Source of the DNA: Streptomyces sp. P3 | GTDB taxonomy: Bacteria > Actinomycetota > Actinomycetes > Streptomycetales > Streptomycetaceae | Assembly: GCA_016893485.2 (NCBI GenBank) | Contig: JAFEKX020000001.1 | Span: 9,503,501 to 9,567,500 of the forward strand | Length of the DNA: 64,000 bases | Direction: 5' to 3' | In this document: one piece after another, positions 26,229-36,046 of the stretch | Numbering within the stretch: the stretch's first letter is position 1 | How the letters are laid out: every line of letters begins with the position of its first letter | The notes under the pieces: model-generated | Databases searched by the model: none | What the model was told of the DNA's origin: nothing | What the model saw: the letters and a program-made list of their open reading frames with translations, nothing else | Made by a program: the position numbers and the translations under genes

Positions 26229-26930
26229 GTGCTCCCCTCGGTTTCACAGGCTGAGTCCGTCCGTCCGAGTCTGGAGCGGTCGCCGCACTCCGGTCATACC
26301 TTTCGACCACGGTCGAAAGGCTCGCCCAGCTCTTCGCGACCTGCTGTGCGCCCCTGGCGAGCCCGACGCCCTGCGGAGCCTCAAAGCCGTTCGGACGTGG
26401 GCGCGTGCCTGCTCCTCCCGCTCCTCCGGACGGGTGCCACCTTGACCTGGGTCAGACGTGCGATCCGCTATGCCGAGTCGGTGACCGTCTTTGTCGGACA
26501 ATATTTCGTCACGGCCGGCTGCAGGCGTCGCCGGGCAGCCCTGCTGCCCACGCCGTTCGCAGTGGCAGCGGCAGCCAACGCAAGAAGGGCGTGACACTGG
26601 TGAACCGCAACGGGCCCTCCTCGTCGACCCTGCACCAGTCCACTGCCGACGGCTCCAACGAGCGCTTCCTGCCACGGAGTTCGGCATACGACTACCACGC
26701 GGCTTTCTACGCCGACGGTGCCACGGTGTACTTCACCGTGGAGCGCCGGGCGACGGCAACTCGTGCCTCGACCGGGCCAAGGATGTTGGTTCGGGCGGCG
26801 AGCTGAACCCGAGGAACCGTTGGGCTCGTTGCCGGGGGCGCGTCGAAGGGTTCGGGGCGCGGAGACGCGGTCGGTCGGCGAGGAATCGGTGGATGACGGG
26901 GCTGTACGAGTTCGGGCAGCGGGCAGAGGC
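26229..26930. other. gene-poor stretch
   Basis: About 700 bases. It holds the promoter of the two Trp/Cys-rich genes. A plus-strand segment at about 26590-26740 (VTLVNRNGPSSSTLHQST, FYADGATVYFTVERR) looks coding in composition but has no recognisable fold or start. Confidence 0.4.
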
Positions 26931-27059
26931 GTCGTGGTGATCGAGCGCACGATGTCGTGGCTGTCCGGCTACCGCGGGCTCAGCCCCCGATGCGAGCGCC
27001 ATCCCCGCAACTACCTGGCCTTCATGGGAGTCGCCGCTGCCGTCTGCTGCTACAAACGG
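26931..27059 (+). pseudogene. IS5-family transposase C-terminal fragment
   Basis: VIERTMSWLSGYRGLSPRCE followed by RHPRNYLAFMGVAAAVCCYK is the end of IS5-group DDE transposases, where VxERTxSWL holds the catalytic Glu. The rest is absent. Confidence 0.65.
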
Positions 27060-27109
27060 GCTTGTCCGCCTCACCACGTAGGACACGGTCTCGGGCCTGT
27101 TCCTCCCGT

Positions 27110-27262
27110 CCGATCCGCGACCACCTGCGCAGGCGCGGCATCGGGACAGTGATCCCGGTCCCGACAGATCAGTGTGGCCACCGGATGCGACGAGGCATCC
27201 GGAGCGGCAGGACACCGGCCTTCGACCGCAAGACCTACAAGCAGCGCAACACCGTCGAGCGG
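27110..27262 (+). pseudogene. second IS5-family transposase fragment
   Basis: RDHLRRRGIGTVIPVPTDQ, then GRTPAFDRKTYKQRNTVER is an internal piece of another IS5-group transposase (the region between the second catalytic Asp and the Glu). The sequence turns to unrelated DNA right after the VER motif. Because it follows a C-terminal fragment, two different elements have decayed side by side. Confidence 0.6.
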
Positions 27263-27324
27263 TGCAGTGCTTCGTTCCCGTGCATCGGTGGTCCTGCGAG
27301 CCTTCCGGTTCGTAGGATGCGCGC

Positions 27325-27648
27325 ATGACAGCAAAGTTGAACAAGGGTGATCATTGCGAACTTCCTGCCATTGCTGTCCTCTGGCTCACCGACTATCCGC
27401 AACCGGGTCTGATTCTGGTGGAGTTCGCCGATGCCTACGACCGGCCTCATCAACTCGTCGGCAAGACCGCCTACTTCGCGGGTGAGCTGCAAGAAACCTC
27501 GGATTTCCCAACCCCGACCAGCACTACGTGCACGATCGAGGAAATCACTGACGGCATCGCCACAGTGAGTACACGGTGGCTGGAGGGCGGACCCAACAGC
27601 ACACCCTTTGTCTTCGAGGTCTGGCTGGACGCGCTCGGACCAGCTTGA
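27325..27648 (+). CDS. hypothetical protein
   Basis: A 107-residue soluble protein with no signal or membrane segment: VLWLTDYPQPGLILVEFADA, YDRPHQLVGKTAYFAGELQE, STTCTIEEITDGIATVSTRW. The ATG at 27325 begins a clean frame with a beta-rich pattern, but no strong ribosome site is seen. G+C is lower than in its neighbours. It sits right after IS fragments, so it may be a passenger of past insertions. I do not recognise the family. Confidence 0.55.
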   Translation: MTAKLNKGDHCELPAIAVLWLTDYPQPGLILVEFADAYDRPHQLVGKTAYFAGELQETSDFPTPTSTTCTIEEITDGIATVSTRWLEGGPNSTPFVFEVWLDALGPA

Positions 27649-28118
27649 CGTGTTGACCTTCCGTGCGCGGAAGAGAGTGAGGAAGGACGGGGTCCGGGTC
27701 GGTCTTACCGGTTCCAGCAGCTCGGCCAACTCCCATGCCGTCAGAGGAACTTCTCCCATCTTCTTGACCGCCGAGGACAGCCGTGCGCACGTCTTCCTAA
27801 CCATTCAGCACAGCACGGGGCGATGCCCCGGAGGCTGCTGCGAACCGTGCGGCGCCGAGGTCGAAGATCGTGGTGGTGCACTGCGCTGCGACGCTCGGCG
27901 GGTGGGACATCGCGGTGCAGCGTGTACCGCGCGGCACGGCGATCCCGTGAAACCGTCTCAGGGAACTTCGTCAGTGCAGGTCAGCAGGCTTGTCGTCCCG
28001 CGTGGCCGTCAGTTCCACGGTATTTCTGGCCGAGTGGTCCGGACAGCCTGCATCGTGGTCCCGCCGCTGGTCCGCCGGACAGGTCAGGTCTCAACCCACG
28101 ATCGAAGGAAGAATTCGT
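27649..28118. other. intergenic region
   Basis: About 470 bases without a supportable gene. It includes the leader of the secreted gene at 28119, with GAAGGAAG as its ribosome site. Confidence 0.4.
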
Positions 28119-28568
28119 ATGCGATCAAACGCTCTGGGCAAGACTCTTGCCGGCCTGGTTGCCATCGCCGGGATCGCCGCCGGCACGGTGGCGACTGCGG
28201 GTGTCACCTACGCGGCGCCCGCGAGTTCTTCGCCGAGTGCGGCTGTTGCGCAGCCGGCCGTCGCGGCGGCGACGCAGAACTTCGGCCTCACCACGGCCGA
28301 GGCCAAGAACGTCCAGCGCTTCCTCGCGGAGTACTGGGGCTACAACGACAGCATCGACGGTCAGTTGGGCACCAACAGTTGGAAGGCGATGCAGCGATTC
28401 CTCTCGGGGATCTGGGGATACACCGGCGCCATTGACGGCGACCCGGGCACCAACACCGTCAAGGCGCTCCAGCGGATGCTGGCCGCCCAGTGGGGTTACA
28501 CGGGCGCGATCGACGGTGACGCGGGCTCGGGTACCAGGGCGGCGTTCAAGCGCTTCGCCGACTCCTGA
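28119..28568 (+). CDS. secreted peptidoglycan-binding-like repeat protein
   Basis: One hundred and forty-nine residues. The Sec signal is ALGKTLAGLVAIAGIAAGTV through TYAA. The mature part consists of three PG_binding_1-like units: VQRFLAEYWGYNDSIDGQLG, MQRFLSGIWGYTGAIDGDPG and LQRMLAAQWGYTGAIDGDAG, each with the WGYxxxIDGxxG turn of cell-wall binding domains. No catalytic domain is attached, so it may anchor to or shield the wall. ATG 28119 has a GAAGGAAG site, and a strong hairpin ends the gene. Confidence 0.85.
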   Translation: MRSNALGKTLAGLVAIAGIAAGTVATAGVTYAAPASSSPSAAVAQPAVAAATQNFGLTTAEAKNVQRFLAEYWGYNDSIDGQLGTNSWKAMQRFLSGIWGYTGAIDGDPGTNTVKALQRMLAAQWGYTGAIDGDAGSGTRAAFKRFADS

Positions 28569-28618
28569 TCCATTTGACCGCCCGCCCCTGGTGAGCGGCA
28601 GTAGGAGCGCGTGCTCTC

Positions 28619-28667
28619 GCCGCGCGGGTTGCCCGGCCGGTGACACCGGCCAGGAAACCCGCGCGGC
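28619..28667 (+). terminator. strong hairpin after the peptidoglycan-binding-like gene
   Basis: GCCGCGCGGGTT (28619-28630) pairs perfectly with AACCCGCGCGGC (28656-28667). A second stem, CCGG/CCGG, lies inside. It is about 50 bases after the stop codon. Confidence 0.75.
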
Positions 28668-28689
28668 AGGTGACAGACCGGCGTGGTGC

Positions 28690-28940
28690 AGCTGCCGGCG
28701 GTCAGGTAGAGCCGCACGTTGTCACAGACCAGCACGATCGGGCCGCCGAACCAGACGCGGGCGCGGACGATCAGGTCGCCGACGTCCCGCCGGCCGAAGC
28801 CCTTCGGCTCGCCTTCCGGACCCGGTACTCGCGGATCGCGCAGATCGGCCGGGGCTGCTCGCCGAGCCTGTAACAGGTCATGCCCGCCATCGACACCCGA
28901 CCGGAACCTCGGCCCCTGACCCGGACGACCAGGGTCCGGC
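28690..28940 (-). pseudogene. IS630-family transposase fragment
   Basis: Minus-strand pieces in two frames read VRVRGRGSGRVSMAGMTCYR, LGEQPRPICAIREYR, then GRRDVGDLIVRARVWFGG and PIVLVCDNVRLYLTAG. These are the strands around the second catalytic Asp of IS630 transposases (compare LVWDNLNVH). Both ends are lost and the frame is broken. Confidence 0.6.
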
Positions 28941-29019
28941 TCACCCCGCATGCGTCCATGACGTACCGCGTCAGGGGGTTTCCCTGCTCGTCGTAGCACC
29001 GTGCCGCGGACATCCGGTG

Positions 29020-29465
29020 CCGGTACCGCGCACCCGCGCGTGGGCCGCGTACTGGTGAACGCGAACCGTAGGACGTCGGCGAAGTCCTGTGCCTGCTCCA
29101 GGCGCGCGGTGTCCGCGGGTCGTCGACATCCCAGCCCTCCTTGGTCAACAGGTCGTGGAGCAGCAGGCCTTGCCGGGCCTCAACGGAGGCCGTTCCTTCC
29201 GGCAGAACGCCGCGCCCGGGCAGGAGAGGTCCTGGACGAGCCGCCGCGCGAAGTCCTCGTCATGGAAGGCGTCGGGAGCGACCGTCATCCCCACCAGCTT
29301 CGGTGAATCCTGCACCGCGACGGCGAGGATGTGTCCGTCCTGGCTCCAGGTACGGAGCAGCGCGTGCGTCTCGGCCGTCCCGAACCGGTGGTAGTTCCAG
29401 CCGATGGCCCCTGGGGGCAGTTGCGTGGGCGCTTTGTCCTGCAGCCACTCCCGCAGCGCGGCCAT
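29020..29465 (-). pseudogene. GNAT-like acetyltransferase N-terminal half, broken
   Basis: From an ATG at 29465 the frame reads MAALREWLQDKAPTQLPPGA, IGWNYHRFGTAETHALLRTW and LVGMTVAPDAFHDEDFARRL. After a frame change near 29210 it continues LLTKEGWDVDDPRTP and AQDFADVLRFAFTSTR. This resembles the N-terminal domain of Streptomyces GNAT-family proteins, whose acetyl-CoA domain should follow. Instead the sequence passes into the IS630 fragment, so the gene is truncated. Confidence 0.5.
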
Positions 29466-29656
29466 GGCTTCGCGCGCTCCGTCGGCCCGTGGGCGTACTC
29501 AGCACAATCGTCATGGTCGGGATCAGGCACCCCGCCCAGGTGTCCCACAACCGATTAACTGACCAGGCGCTGCGCGGCGTTGGCGGATCGCTGCCGGGAG
29601 CGTGGTTGCCGGCGTGCGCCGTGTCAGGTGCGCAGTGGCGGGCATATTTCACGCAT

Positions 29657-30358
29657 TCAGGCGCCGGCCTGGAGGCGCAGGCCGGTCAGGGTGAGTTCCA
29701 GTGCGGAGCGGAACTGGTCGATGTCGTCGTGGCCGTCGAACTCGTCCACGATCTCGTGGACGAACGGGAATTCCTCGGGGTCGAGTTCGCGCCAGGACTT
29801 GGCGAAGCGGCCGAGGAATTCCTCGCGGGTCGTGGCGCCGTCGAGGACCTCCTGGGGCGGCTCCTGGCCGAGGTCGACGGCGGAGCCGACGACGACGCCG
29901 ATGATGGCGGACACCGCGTAGAACCGCTGGAGTGCTGTGAGGTCGAGGCGGAGTGTCTGCTGGCCGAGCCTCTCGTACAGGCGAAGGGCGTTGCCCTGGA
30001 CGTCGGTGTTGCGCATGAAGTAGTCGCCCAGCCAGGGACGTTCGACGATCCCGTCGAAGAGTTTCAGGGCCATCTCGCGCAGGGCGTCGATCGGGTCGTC
30101 GCGGTGCGGGAGGCTCTCGATGCCGACCAGGACGGCGCCCATGACGTGGTCGGTCGCGCGGTCGAGGAGTTCGTCCTTGCTGTCGACGTACCAGTAGATG
30201 CTGGCCACGCCACCGCCGAGGCGCTGGGCCAGTGCCCGGAACGTGAGGGCCGACGCGCCGGCCTCGTCCAGCAGAGCCACCGCCTCCGTGAGTACGGACT
30301 CCATCGAGTGCGAGGCCCGTCGGCGTCCCGTACCCGAGCGGCTCTTAAGGCGTGCCAT
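29657..30358 (-). CDS. TetR family transcriptional regulator (TetR_C-type)
   Basis: A 233-residue repressor. The HTH reads VLTEAVALLDEAGASALTFR, ALAQRLGGGVASIYWYVDSK and DELLDRATDHVMG. A TetR_C ligand-binding domain follows: IVERPWLGDYFMRNTDVQGN, FYAVSAIIGVVVGSAVDLGQ. The ATG at 30358 faces an MFS exporter gene across 150 bases that contain four CGTTCGA motifs at an exact 18-base period. It most probably represses the exporter and itself through these, with a substrate of the exporter as inducer. Confidence 0.9.
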   Translation of the reverse strand: MARLKSRSGTGRRRASHSMESVLTEAVALLDEAGASALTFRALAQRLGGGVASIYWYVDSKDELLDRATDHVMGAVLVGIESLPHRDDPIDALREMALKLFDGIVERPWLGDYFMRNTDVQGNALRLYERLGQQTLRLDLTALQRFYAVSAIIGVVVGSAVDLGQEPPQEVLDGATTREEFLGRFAKSWRELDPEEFPFVHEIVDEFDGHDDIDQFRSALELTLTGLRLQAGA

Positions 30359-30433
30359 GACTGTCGTCCCCTCGCTTCTGACGTCGCGTCTTGCATCGTA
30401 TCGAACGTTGTTCTATCGTACCGCATCGTACGG

Positions 30434-30494
30434 CGTTCGATACCCGTACAGCGTTCGATGACCGTGCGCCGTTCGATGACCGAACGACGTTCGA
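30434..30494. promoter_or_regulatory. 18-bp-period repeat array, probable TetR operators
   Basis: CGTTCGA occurs at 30434, 30452, 30470 and 30488, each exactly 18 bases from the next. The unit is close to CGTTCGATGACCGTGCGC. An inverted copy, TCGAACG, lies at 30401-30407. The array fills the start-proximal half of the gap between the divergent TetR and MFS genes. Confidence 0.7.
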
Positions 30495-30508
30495 CCGGAA
30501 GGCTTGTG

Positions 30509-31977
30509 ATGACTACCACCACGCTGCACTCACCCGCACGCGTCTACCCGTCCCTACGCGCGGCGTGGATCCCTCTGGCAGCCCTCTGCCTGGCCTTCTT
30601 CGTCGAAATGGTCGACAACACACTGCTCTCGATCGCCCTGCCCACGATCGGCCGCGACCTCGGCAGCGGGACGACCGCGCTGCAGTGGGTGACCGGCGCC
30701 TACTCGCTGACCTTCGGCGGACTGCTGCTCACCGCCGGGTCGATGGCCGACCGGTTCGGCCGTCGCCGAGTGCTGCTGATCGGGCTCGGCGTGTTCGGCT
30801 CGCTGAGCCTGTGCGTAGTCCTCGTCACCACGGCGGGCGAGCTCATCGCCCTCAGGGCCGCGCTCGGCATAGCCGCCGCCGCGATGGCCCCGATCACGAA
30901 CTCCCTCGTCTTCCGCCTCTTCGACGACAAAGCGCTGCGCATGCGCGCCATGACGGTGATGATCGTCGTGGGCATGTCCGGCTTCGTCCTCGGCCCCCTG
31001 CTCGGCGGTACCGCGCTGGCCCATGTGCGGTGGGAGTGGCTGCTGGTCGTCAACGCCCCGATCGCGCTCATCGCCTGCGTCGGCGTACGGCTCGGTGTTG
31101 CCGCCGACCGGACCGAGGACCTGACCAAGGACGCGCTCGACGTACCCGGCGCCGTCCTGAGCGTCACGGCCATCGGGCTCGCCTGCTACTCGTTGACCAG
31201 CGGTGTCGAGCACGGCTGGCTCTCCACGATCACCCTGGTCTCGATCGGCGGTGCGGTCGCGGCCGCGATCGCCTTCGTCCTGCACGAGCGTCGCAACGCC
31301 GCCCCCATGCTGGATCTGGGCCTGTTCACCAGCGGCACCGTGCGGGGGCAGCCATCGCGCAGGTCGGTACGTCCATCGCGATGGCCGGCATCATGTTCGG
31401 CCTGATCCTGCACTTCCAGTACGCCTACGGGTGGAGCCCGGTACGGGCCGGGCTGGCCAACCTGCCGATCATCGTGACCATGCTCGTCGCGACCCCCTGT
31501 CCGAATGGCTCGGCCGCCGCTTCGGCCACCGCATCGCCTGCCTGGTGGGCGCGGGCCTGCCTGGCCGGCTCGCTGGCGGGTCTGTCCTGGGGCGTCGATC
31601 ACGGATACGGCGCCATCGCGGTCTGCATGGTGATCATGACCGTAGGACTGCGCACCGTGATGACGATCTGCGCGGTCGCACTCGTCGACGCGATGCCCGC
31701 CAACCGCACCTCCATCGGCGCCGCCCTCAACGACACCGCCCAGGAGGTCGGCACCAGCATCGGCACCGCGGTGGTCGGCACCCTCATCGCCGCCCTGGTC
31801 ACCACACAACTGCCCGCCGGTACGTGGAGCCACGGCCTCGTGGCGTCGTTCTTCCACGGCGAACGGGTCACCTATGGCGTCCTCGCCGTCGTCGTGGGCC
31901 TGATCGCCGCGGGCGGCGCGCTCAGCCTCACCGACTCCCACAGCGTGGAGGAGCACCCCGACGAGGACGCCGCCTGA
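30509..31977 (+). CDS. MFS transporter, DHA2 (EmrB/QacA) type, frameshifted
   Basis: A multidrug-type proton antiporter of about 490 residues with 14 predicted membrane segments. ATG 30509 follows GGAAGG. Motif D1 is in LCLAFFVEMVDNTLLSIALP, motif A in GSMADRFGRRRVLLIGLG, and motif C in GMSGFVLGPLLGG. Frames change in a G5 run near 31345 and again near 31500. After these come LHFQYAYGWSPVRAGLANLP, ALNDTAQEVGTSIGTAVVGT and the C-terminal SHSVEEHPDEDAA. Control by the divergent TetR gene is likely. A terminator hairpin follows at 32070. Confidence 0.88.
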
Positions 31978-32069
31978 CGAGACGGGCGACCATGTCGGCG
32001 CGGCCCAACGGAGCGTCCACAGCGTCCCGACCACGGGCCGACCGAAGGCAGTCCCGCCCACGAACCGTT

Positions 32070-32105
32070 CGCCCTCGCCGCCGCGTCAACCCGGCGGCGA
32101 GGGCG
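32070..32105 (+). terminator. perfect 14-bp stem-loop after the MFS gene
   Basis: CGCCCTCGCCGCCG (32070-32083) pairs perfectly with CGGCGGCGAGGGCG (32092-32105) over an eight-base loop. Confidence 0.75.
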
Positions 32106-32189
32106 TGCCGCGGCTCGGGGCTACCGCCTCTACGCCCCGCAAGCGTCACGCGGCTCGGCACCCAACCCTCATGCGGAATGACTGCGGCG

Positions 32190-32787
32190 GCGCTCGGGGC
32201 CCTTGTCGTCTTCGAGGACGAGGCGGGGTTCTCCGTGACGCCGGTACGGGTCCGCGCCCGGGGCCGCCGTGGGCAGATGCCGGCTGTGCGGGTGTGCGGG
32301 CCCGTCCTGGCGTCCCTGGTCGATCGCCGCCATGTGCTGTTACCGGCCGGGCGAGGCGTCCCGTCTGATCCACCGGCCGCACCGTCACCGCAAGCACAAG
32401 GGCACCGGACGCGACAGCTTCTCCTGGAGCGACTACCGCGGCCTGGCCGTCCGCGCCCACATCCAGCTCGGCGCCCCCGGCGTCTTGATCAGGGACAACC
32501 TCAACGTCCATCAGGCCGCCGGGATGCGGGAGTACGCGCCCGCACATGGCTGGCTCACCATCGTGCAACTGCCCTCCTACGCACCGGACTTGAATCCGCC
32601 GGTGGAAGGCATCCGGTCGCTGTTACGGCGCGGCCCGCTGGCCAACACCGCCTTCATCGATGACGAGCATCTCGACCGCACCCTGCGCCGGGGCCTGCGC
32701 CCTTTCCAACTCCGGCCCGACCTCATCGACGGCTGCCTCGTCGGCACCGGACTCACCCTCACCCACCACCCGACAACGATCCGATGA
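32190..32787 (+). pseudogene. IS630-family transposase, N-terminally truncated and frameshifted
   Basis: ALVVFEDEAGFSVTPVRVRA contains the first catalytic Asp. After frame changes near 32275 and 32340 it reads DSFSWSDYRGLAVRAHIQLG, GVLIRDNLNVHQAAG (second Asp) and QLPSYAPDLNPPVEGIRSLL (the Glu, with one extra residue before VEGI). It ends RPDLIDGCLVGTGLTL. The N-terminal HTH is absent. It is related to the fragment at 28690 and is too damaged to move. Confidence 0.75.
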
Positions 32788-32896
32788 CCTCACTGACCGG
32801 TGCGGCGGGCATGAGGTCCAACTTCCCCATAGCCGACGACTCGACGTGACCTGTCGACGATCTGAGATGTCTTCGGGGTAGCCCTCTCCGAAGGAG

Positions 32897-33556
32897 TCAC
32901 GCGATGGGCGCCCCGCCCGGCCGGATCAGGCCGCACTCGTACGCCAGGATCGTCGCCTGCACCCGGTCACGGAGCCCCAGCTTGGTGAGCAGGGCGTTGA
33001 CGTGGGTTTTCACGGTGCCGGTGGTCACGCCGAGGTGGGTGGCGATCTCGGCGTTGCTGAGGCCGGAGGCGATGTGCAGCAGCACTTCCCGTTCGCGCGG
33101 GGTGAGTTGGTCGAGGACGCCGGTGACGGCGGGCGGCGGAGGAGCTCCCTGGGCGAAGGTGTCGATGAGGCGGCGGGTGACGGCCGGGGCGAGGATGCCG
33201 TCACCGGCGGCGACGACCCGGATCGCGACCAACAGGTCTTCCGGCTGGGCGTCCTTGAGGAGGAATCCCGACGCTCCGGCGCGCAGTGCCTCGTATACGT
33301 AGACGTCGAGGTCGAAGGTGGTCAGGACCAGGACGCGTGGCCGGCTCTCCAACGCGGCGACGAGCCGGGTCGCGGTCAGTCCGTCCATGCCGGGCATGCG
33401 GATGTCCATCAGCACCAGGTCGGGGGCCTCGCGGGCGGCGAGCGAGACCGCCGTCGCCCCGTCGCCGGCCTCGCCGATCACGGTCAGGTCGGGTTCGGCG
33501 TCGACGATCGCGGCGAATCCGGCCCGGACCACCGCCTGGTCGTCGACGACCATCAC
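32897..33556 (-). CDS. NarL/LuxR-family response regulator
   Basis: A 219-residue DNA-binding response regulator. The receiver domain has MVVDDQAVVRAGFAAIVDAE, the phospho-acceptor Asp in DLVLMDIRMPGMDG (about residue 50), and LTTFDLDVYVYEALRAGASG. The LuxR HTH has LTPREREVLLHIASGLSNAE and IATHLGVTTGTVKTHVNALL. I give the GTG at 33556, but an AGGAGG site 18 bases earlier suggests the true start is 18 bases upstream with one base missing in the C4 run. It is the last gene of an operon with two histidine-kinase modules. Confidence 0.88.
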   Translation of the reverse strand: MMVVDDQAVVRAGFAAIVDAEPDLTVIGEAGDGATAVSLAAREAPDLVLMDIRMPGMDGLTATRLVAALESRPRVLVLTTFDLDVYVYEALRAGASGFLLKDAQPEDLLVAIRVVAAGDGILAPAVTRRLIDTFAQGAPPPPAVTGVLDQLTPREREVLLHIASGLSNAEIATHLGVTTGTVKTHVNALLTKLGLRDRVQATILAYECGLIRPGGAPIA

Positions 33557-33574
33557 GCGTATGGCGACGGGGCA

Positions 33575-34760
33575 CCTCCTGAACGGGGGCCGGAGACGGC
33601 CCGGCCGGCAGCGACACTCGTACGGTACCGGTCGTGTCGAGGGTGATCCGGCCCTCGGCGGAAGTGGCCTGCACCCGCAGCCGTTCCGCGACCGGTCCGG
33701 CGACTGCCAGGCGTACCCCGGTGACCGTGATGTGCAGAGTGTTCCGGCGCCGCCGCACGGTCACCCGGGCCGGCCCCCGGTCGCCCGCGCCGAGCGCCGC
33801 CTCCACCACGCGGTACGCCGATAGGGCCACCGACGCGGGCAGTCCTGAGACCGCCTCGGGTATTCCCGCAGCGTCACCTCCCGTCCTGCCGAACGCAGTT
33901 GGCGGCACAGGGCGTCGAGTTCGGCGGCGGTCGGCTGAGGAGCGAGGCGCTGCCGCGACGTCTCGGCGTCGCCGAGGCTGTGCAGCAGCTCACGCATCGC
34001 GGCCAGCGCCGAGCGGGCCTCCGCGGCCACCTCGTCCAGGCGTCCCTGGCGGGCCAGTTCCACCACGCCCGCCGTCCGCCGTAGAACCGCGTCCTGGAGG
34101 CTGACGGCCAGCCTGCGCCGCTCGTCGTCGGCGGCGGCCTCCGTCTGCCGTACGGAGTCGGCGAGTTCGAGTCCTCCCGTGCCAGGACCCGCAGCCGGCG
34201 CGCTCTGACGGCCACACCTGCGCCCCACACCGGCGCCAGAAACAGGCAGATCACCGGCCCCATCGCCAGGGCGACGAGCACCGCGAGAGCCCACACCCAG
34301 ATCCCGTCCAGGGAGGATCCGCCCCCGATGGAACCGTCGACGGCCGCGGTCGCCGTGACCGCTCCGGCCAGTCCGAAGGCGGGGGCGACCGCCGCCGGCC
34401 AGGTCCGTCCGGCGCCGCGGCCATAGGCCGCCACCGCGTACACGACGAGCAGCTCCGTACATCCGCCGCCCACCAGGAACTGCGCGAACCGCGACGGCAG
34501 GTCGGTGAACACGCGGACCACCGGCCACAGCCACGCGGTGGCCATCACCCCGGCCAGCGCCGCCCAGGGTGCCCGCCGCCGCCACAGCAGGGGCAGCGCG
34601 TGCAGGGCCAGCAGCACTGACAGTACGCCGATGGAGGAGAGGGCCCAGCCGCCTCCGTCCGTCCACTCCTCCGCGGCCACGAGCGCGACGAACAGCGGAG
34701 TCACCGTCGCCGTGAACGCGAGCGCGCCGTCCGTCAGCCGCTGCTCCCGCAGGAAGTCGC
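33575..34760 (-). CDS. degenerate (kinase-dead) sensor histidine kinase module, frameshifted
   Basis: The N-terminal half has about six membrane segments (TATVTPLFVALVAAEEW, LSSIGVLSVLLALHALPLLW, GIWVWALAVLVALAMGPVIC). After a frame change near 34175 the HisKA_3-like helix reads DERRRLAVSLQDAVLRRTAG. Gln stands where active kinases have the phospho-acceptor His (ELHD). After a second change near 33870 the ATPase-like domain reads PASVALSAYRVVEAALGAGD, without the N-box Asn or the G boxes. It should bind neither phosphate nor ATP normally. No stop separates it from the active module upstream, so the two may be one polypeptide. Confidence 0.65.
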
Positions 34761-36046
34761 GCCGCCTGGAGCGTACGACGGGCGTCCGCGGACCGGTGGT
34801 GTCGGGCAGCGTCGCCCGTACCCGCCACCCCCCGCCCGGCCCGGGACCGGCGGTGAGTTGGCCGCCGACGGCAGCCGCACGCTCCCGCATCCCCGCGACC
34901 CCGCGCCCGGATCCCAAGCCCGCTCCGGCCGGTTGTGCCGAGGCACGTGGCGGGTCGTTGTCCACGGTGAGGTCCAGTGCCCCCTCATCGCGCCGTACGT
35001 CGATCCGGACGGCGGCGCCGGGCGCGTACCGCAGCGCGTTGGTGAGGGCTTCCCGGACGATGCCGAAGACCGCCTCGGCGGCCGGCCCGGCCAGATCGTC
35101 GGGCATCCGGGTGGCGATCGGCCGGCCCAACCGGCCGAAACCGGCGACCAGTTCCTGGATCGGCCCGCTCATCGGCGAAGGCCCGGGGCGGAATTCCGGG
35201 CGACCCGCACCGACCATGCCGTCAGTAACACCTGTAGGGGGCCACAACACCCGTAACACCTACGAGGTTGGCGTGGCGTGCGCCGTCTGGGTCATGTGTG
35301 GTGTCGGCGGTGTTCGCCTGCTCCGTCGAGCGCATCACCGCCACCAGTCGCCGGATCGCGGTCAGTGTCTCGCCGCCCGTCCGTTCGGCGAACGACAGGG
35401 CCTCGGCGGCCAGTTCGGGCCTGTTGCCGCCGAGTCGGCGGGCCGCGTCGACGGTGACCACGACCGATGTCAGGTGATGGGCGCTGACGTCGTGCAACTC
35501 CCAGGCCAGCCGGTGGCGTTCGGTGTCGCCCGCCCGCTGTCTGCTCTCCTCGGCCCCGGCCAGCCGCCGGGCCGCCGCCAGCCGTCCGGCGAGCCACTGG
35601 CGTCGCGCCTCGCCGAGCCCGGCGCAGGCCACGTACACGACGGCCTCGATCGCCAACTCCGATACGAGGGAGGGCCGGAGGCCGATCCGTACGGTGGACA
35701 GCCCCCAGTCGCACGCGGTGGTGGCGGCGAGGGCGGCAACCGTGACGCGGGGAGGGCACCGGACTGCGACGGAGTAGAGAGCGAACAGCGGTCCGACGTC
35801 GCTGGAGCCGTCGGTAGACAAGGACTGGACCACCAACGACGCTCCGAGCGTCCACCCCAGCGCCGCGACCGGCGTGCGCCGCCGCCACCCCAGCGCCACC
35901 GTCTCCACCGCCACGGCGGCCGCGATGACGACGAACGCGGCGGGGCCGGGCAGTTCGCCCTCCCGCAGGGCGTTTCCGGGCAAGAACCAGGCTGCCTGCC
36001 CGACCGCGAGCAACGCGGGCAGCAGCCAGTTGCGGATGGTCTCCAT
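34760..36046 (-). CDS. sensor histidine kinase (NarX/HisKA_3 type), one frameshift
   Basis: It starts at ATG 36046 (METIRNWLLPALLAVGQAAW), with four to five membrane segments. The dimerisation helix TERHRLAWELHDVSAHHLTS carries the conserved His. After a frame change near 35228 (G5 run) the HATPase domain shows IVREALTNALRYAPGAAVRI (N box) and RGVAGMRERAAAVGGQLTAG (G box). All catalytic elements are therefore present. It runs without a stop into the degenerate kinase module downstream, and the response regulator follows. The stimulus is unknown. Confidence 0.78.

Noticed and set aside
28119..29058. Long plus-strand frame starting before the peptidoglycan-binding-like gene
   Set aside because: Arg/Pro-rich shadow; the real gene is in another frame with signal peptide and repeats.
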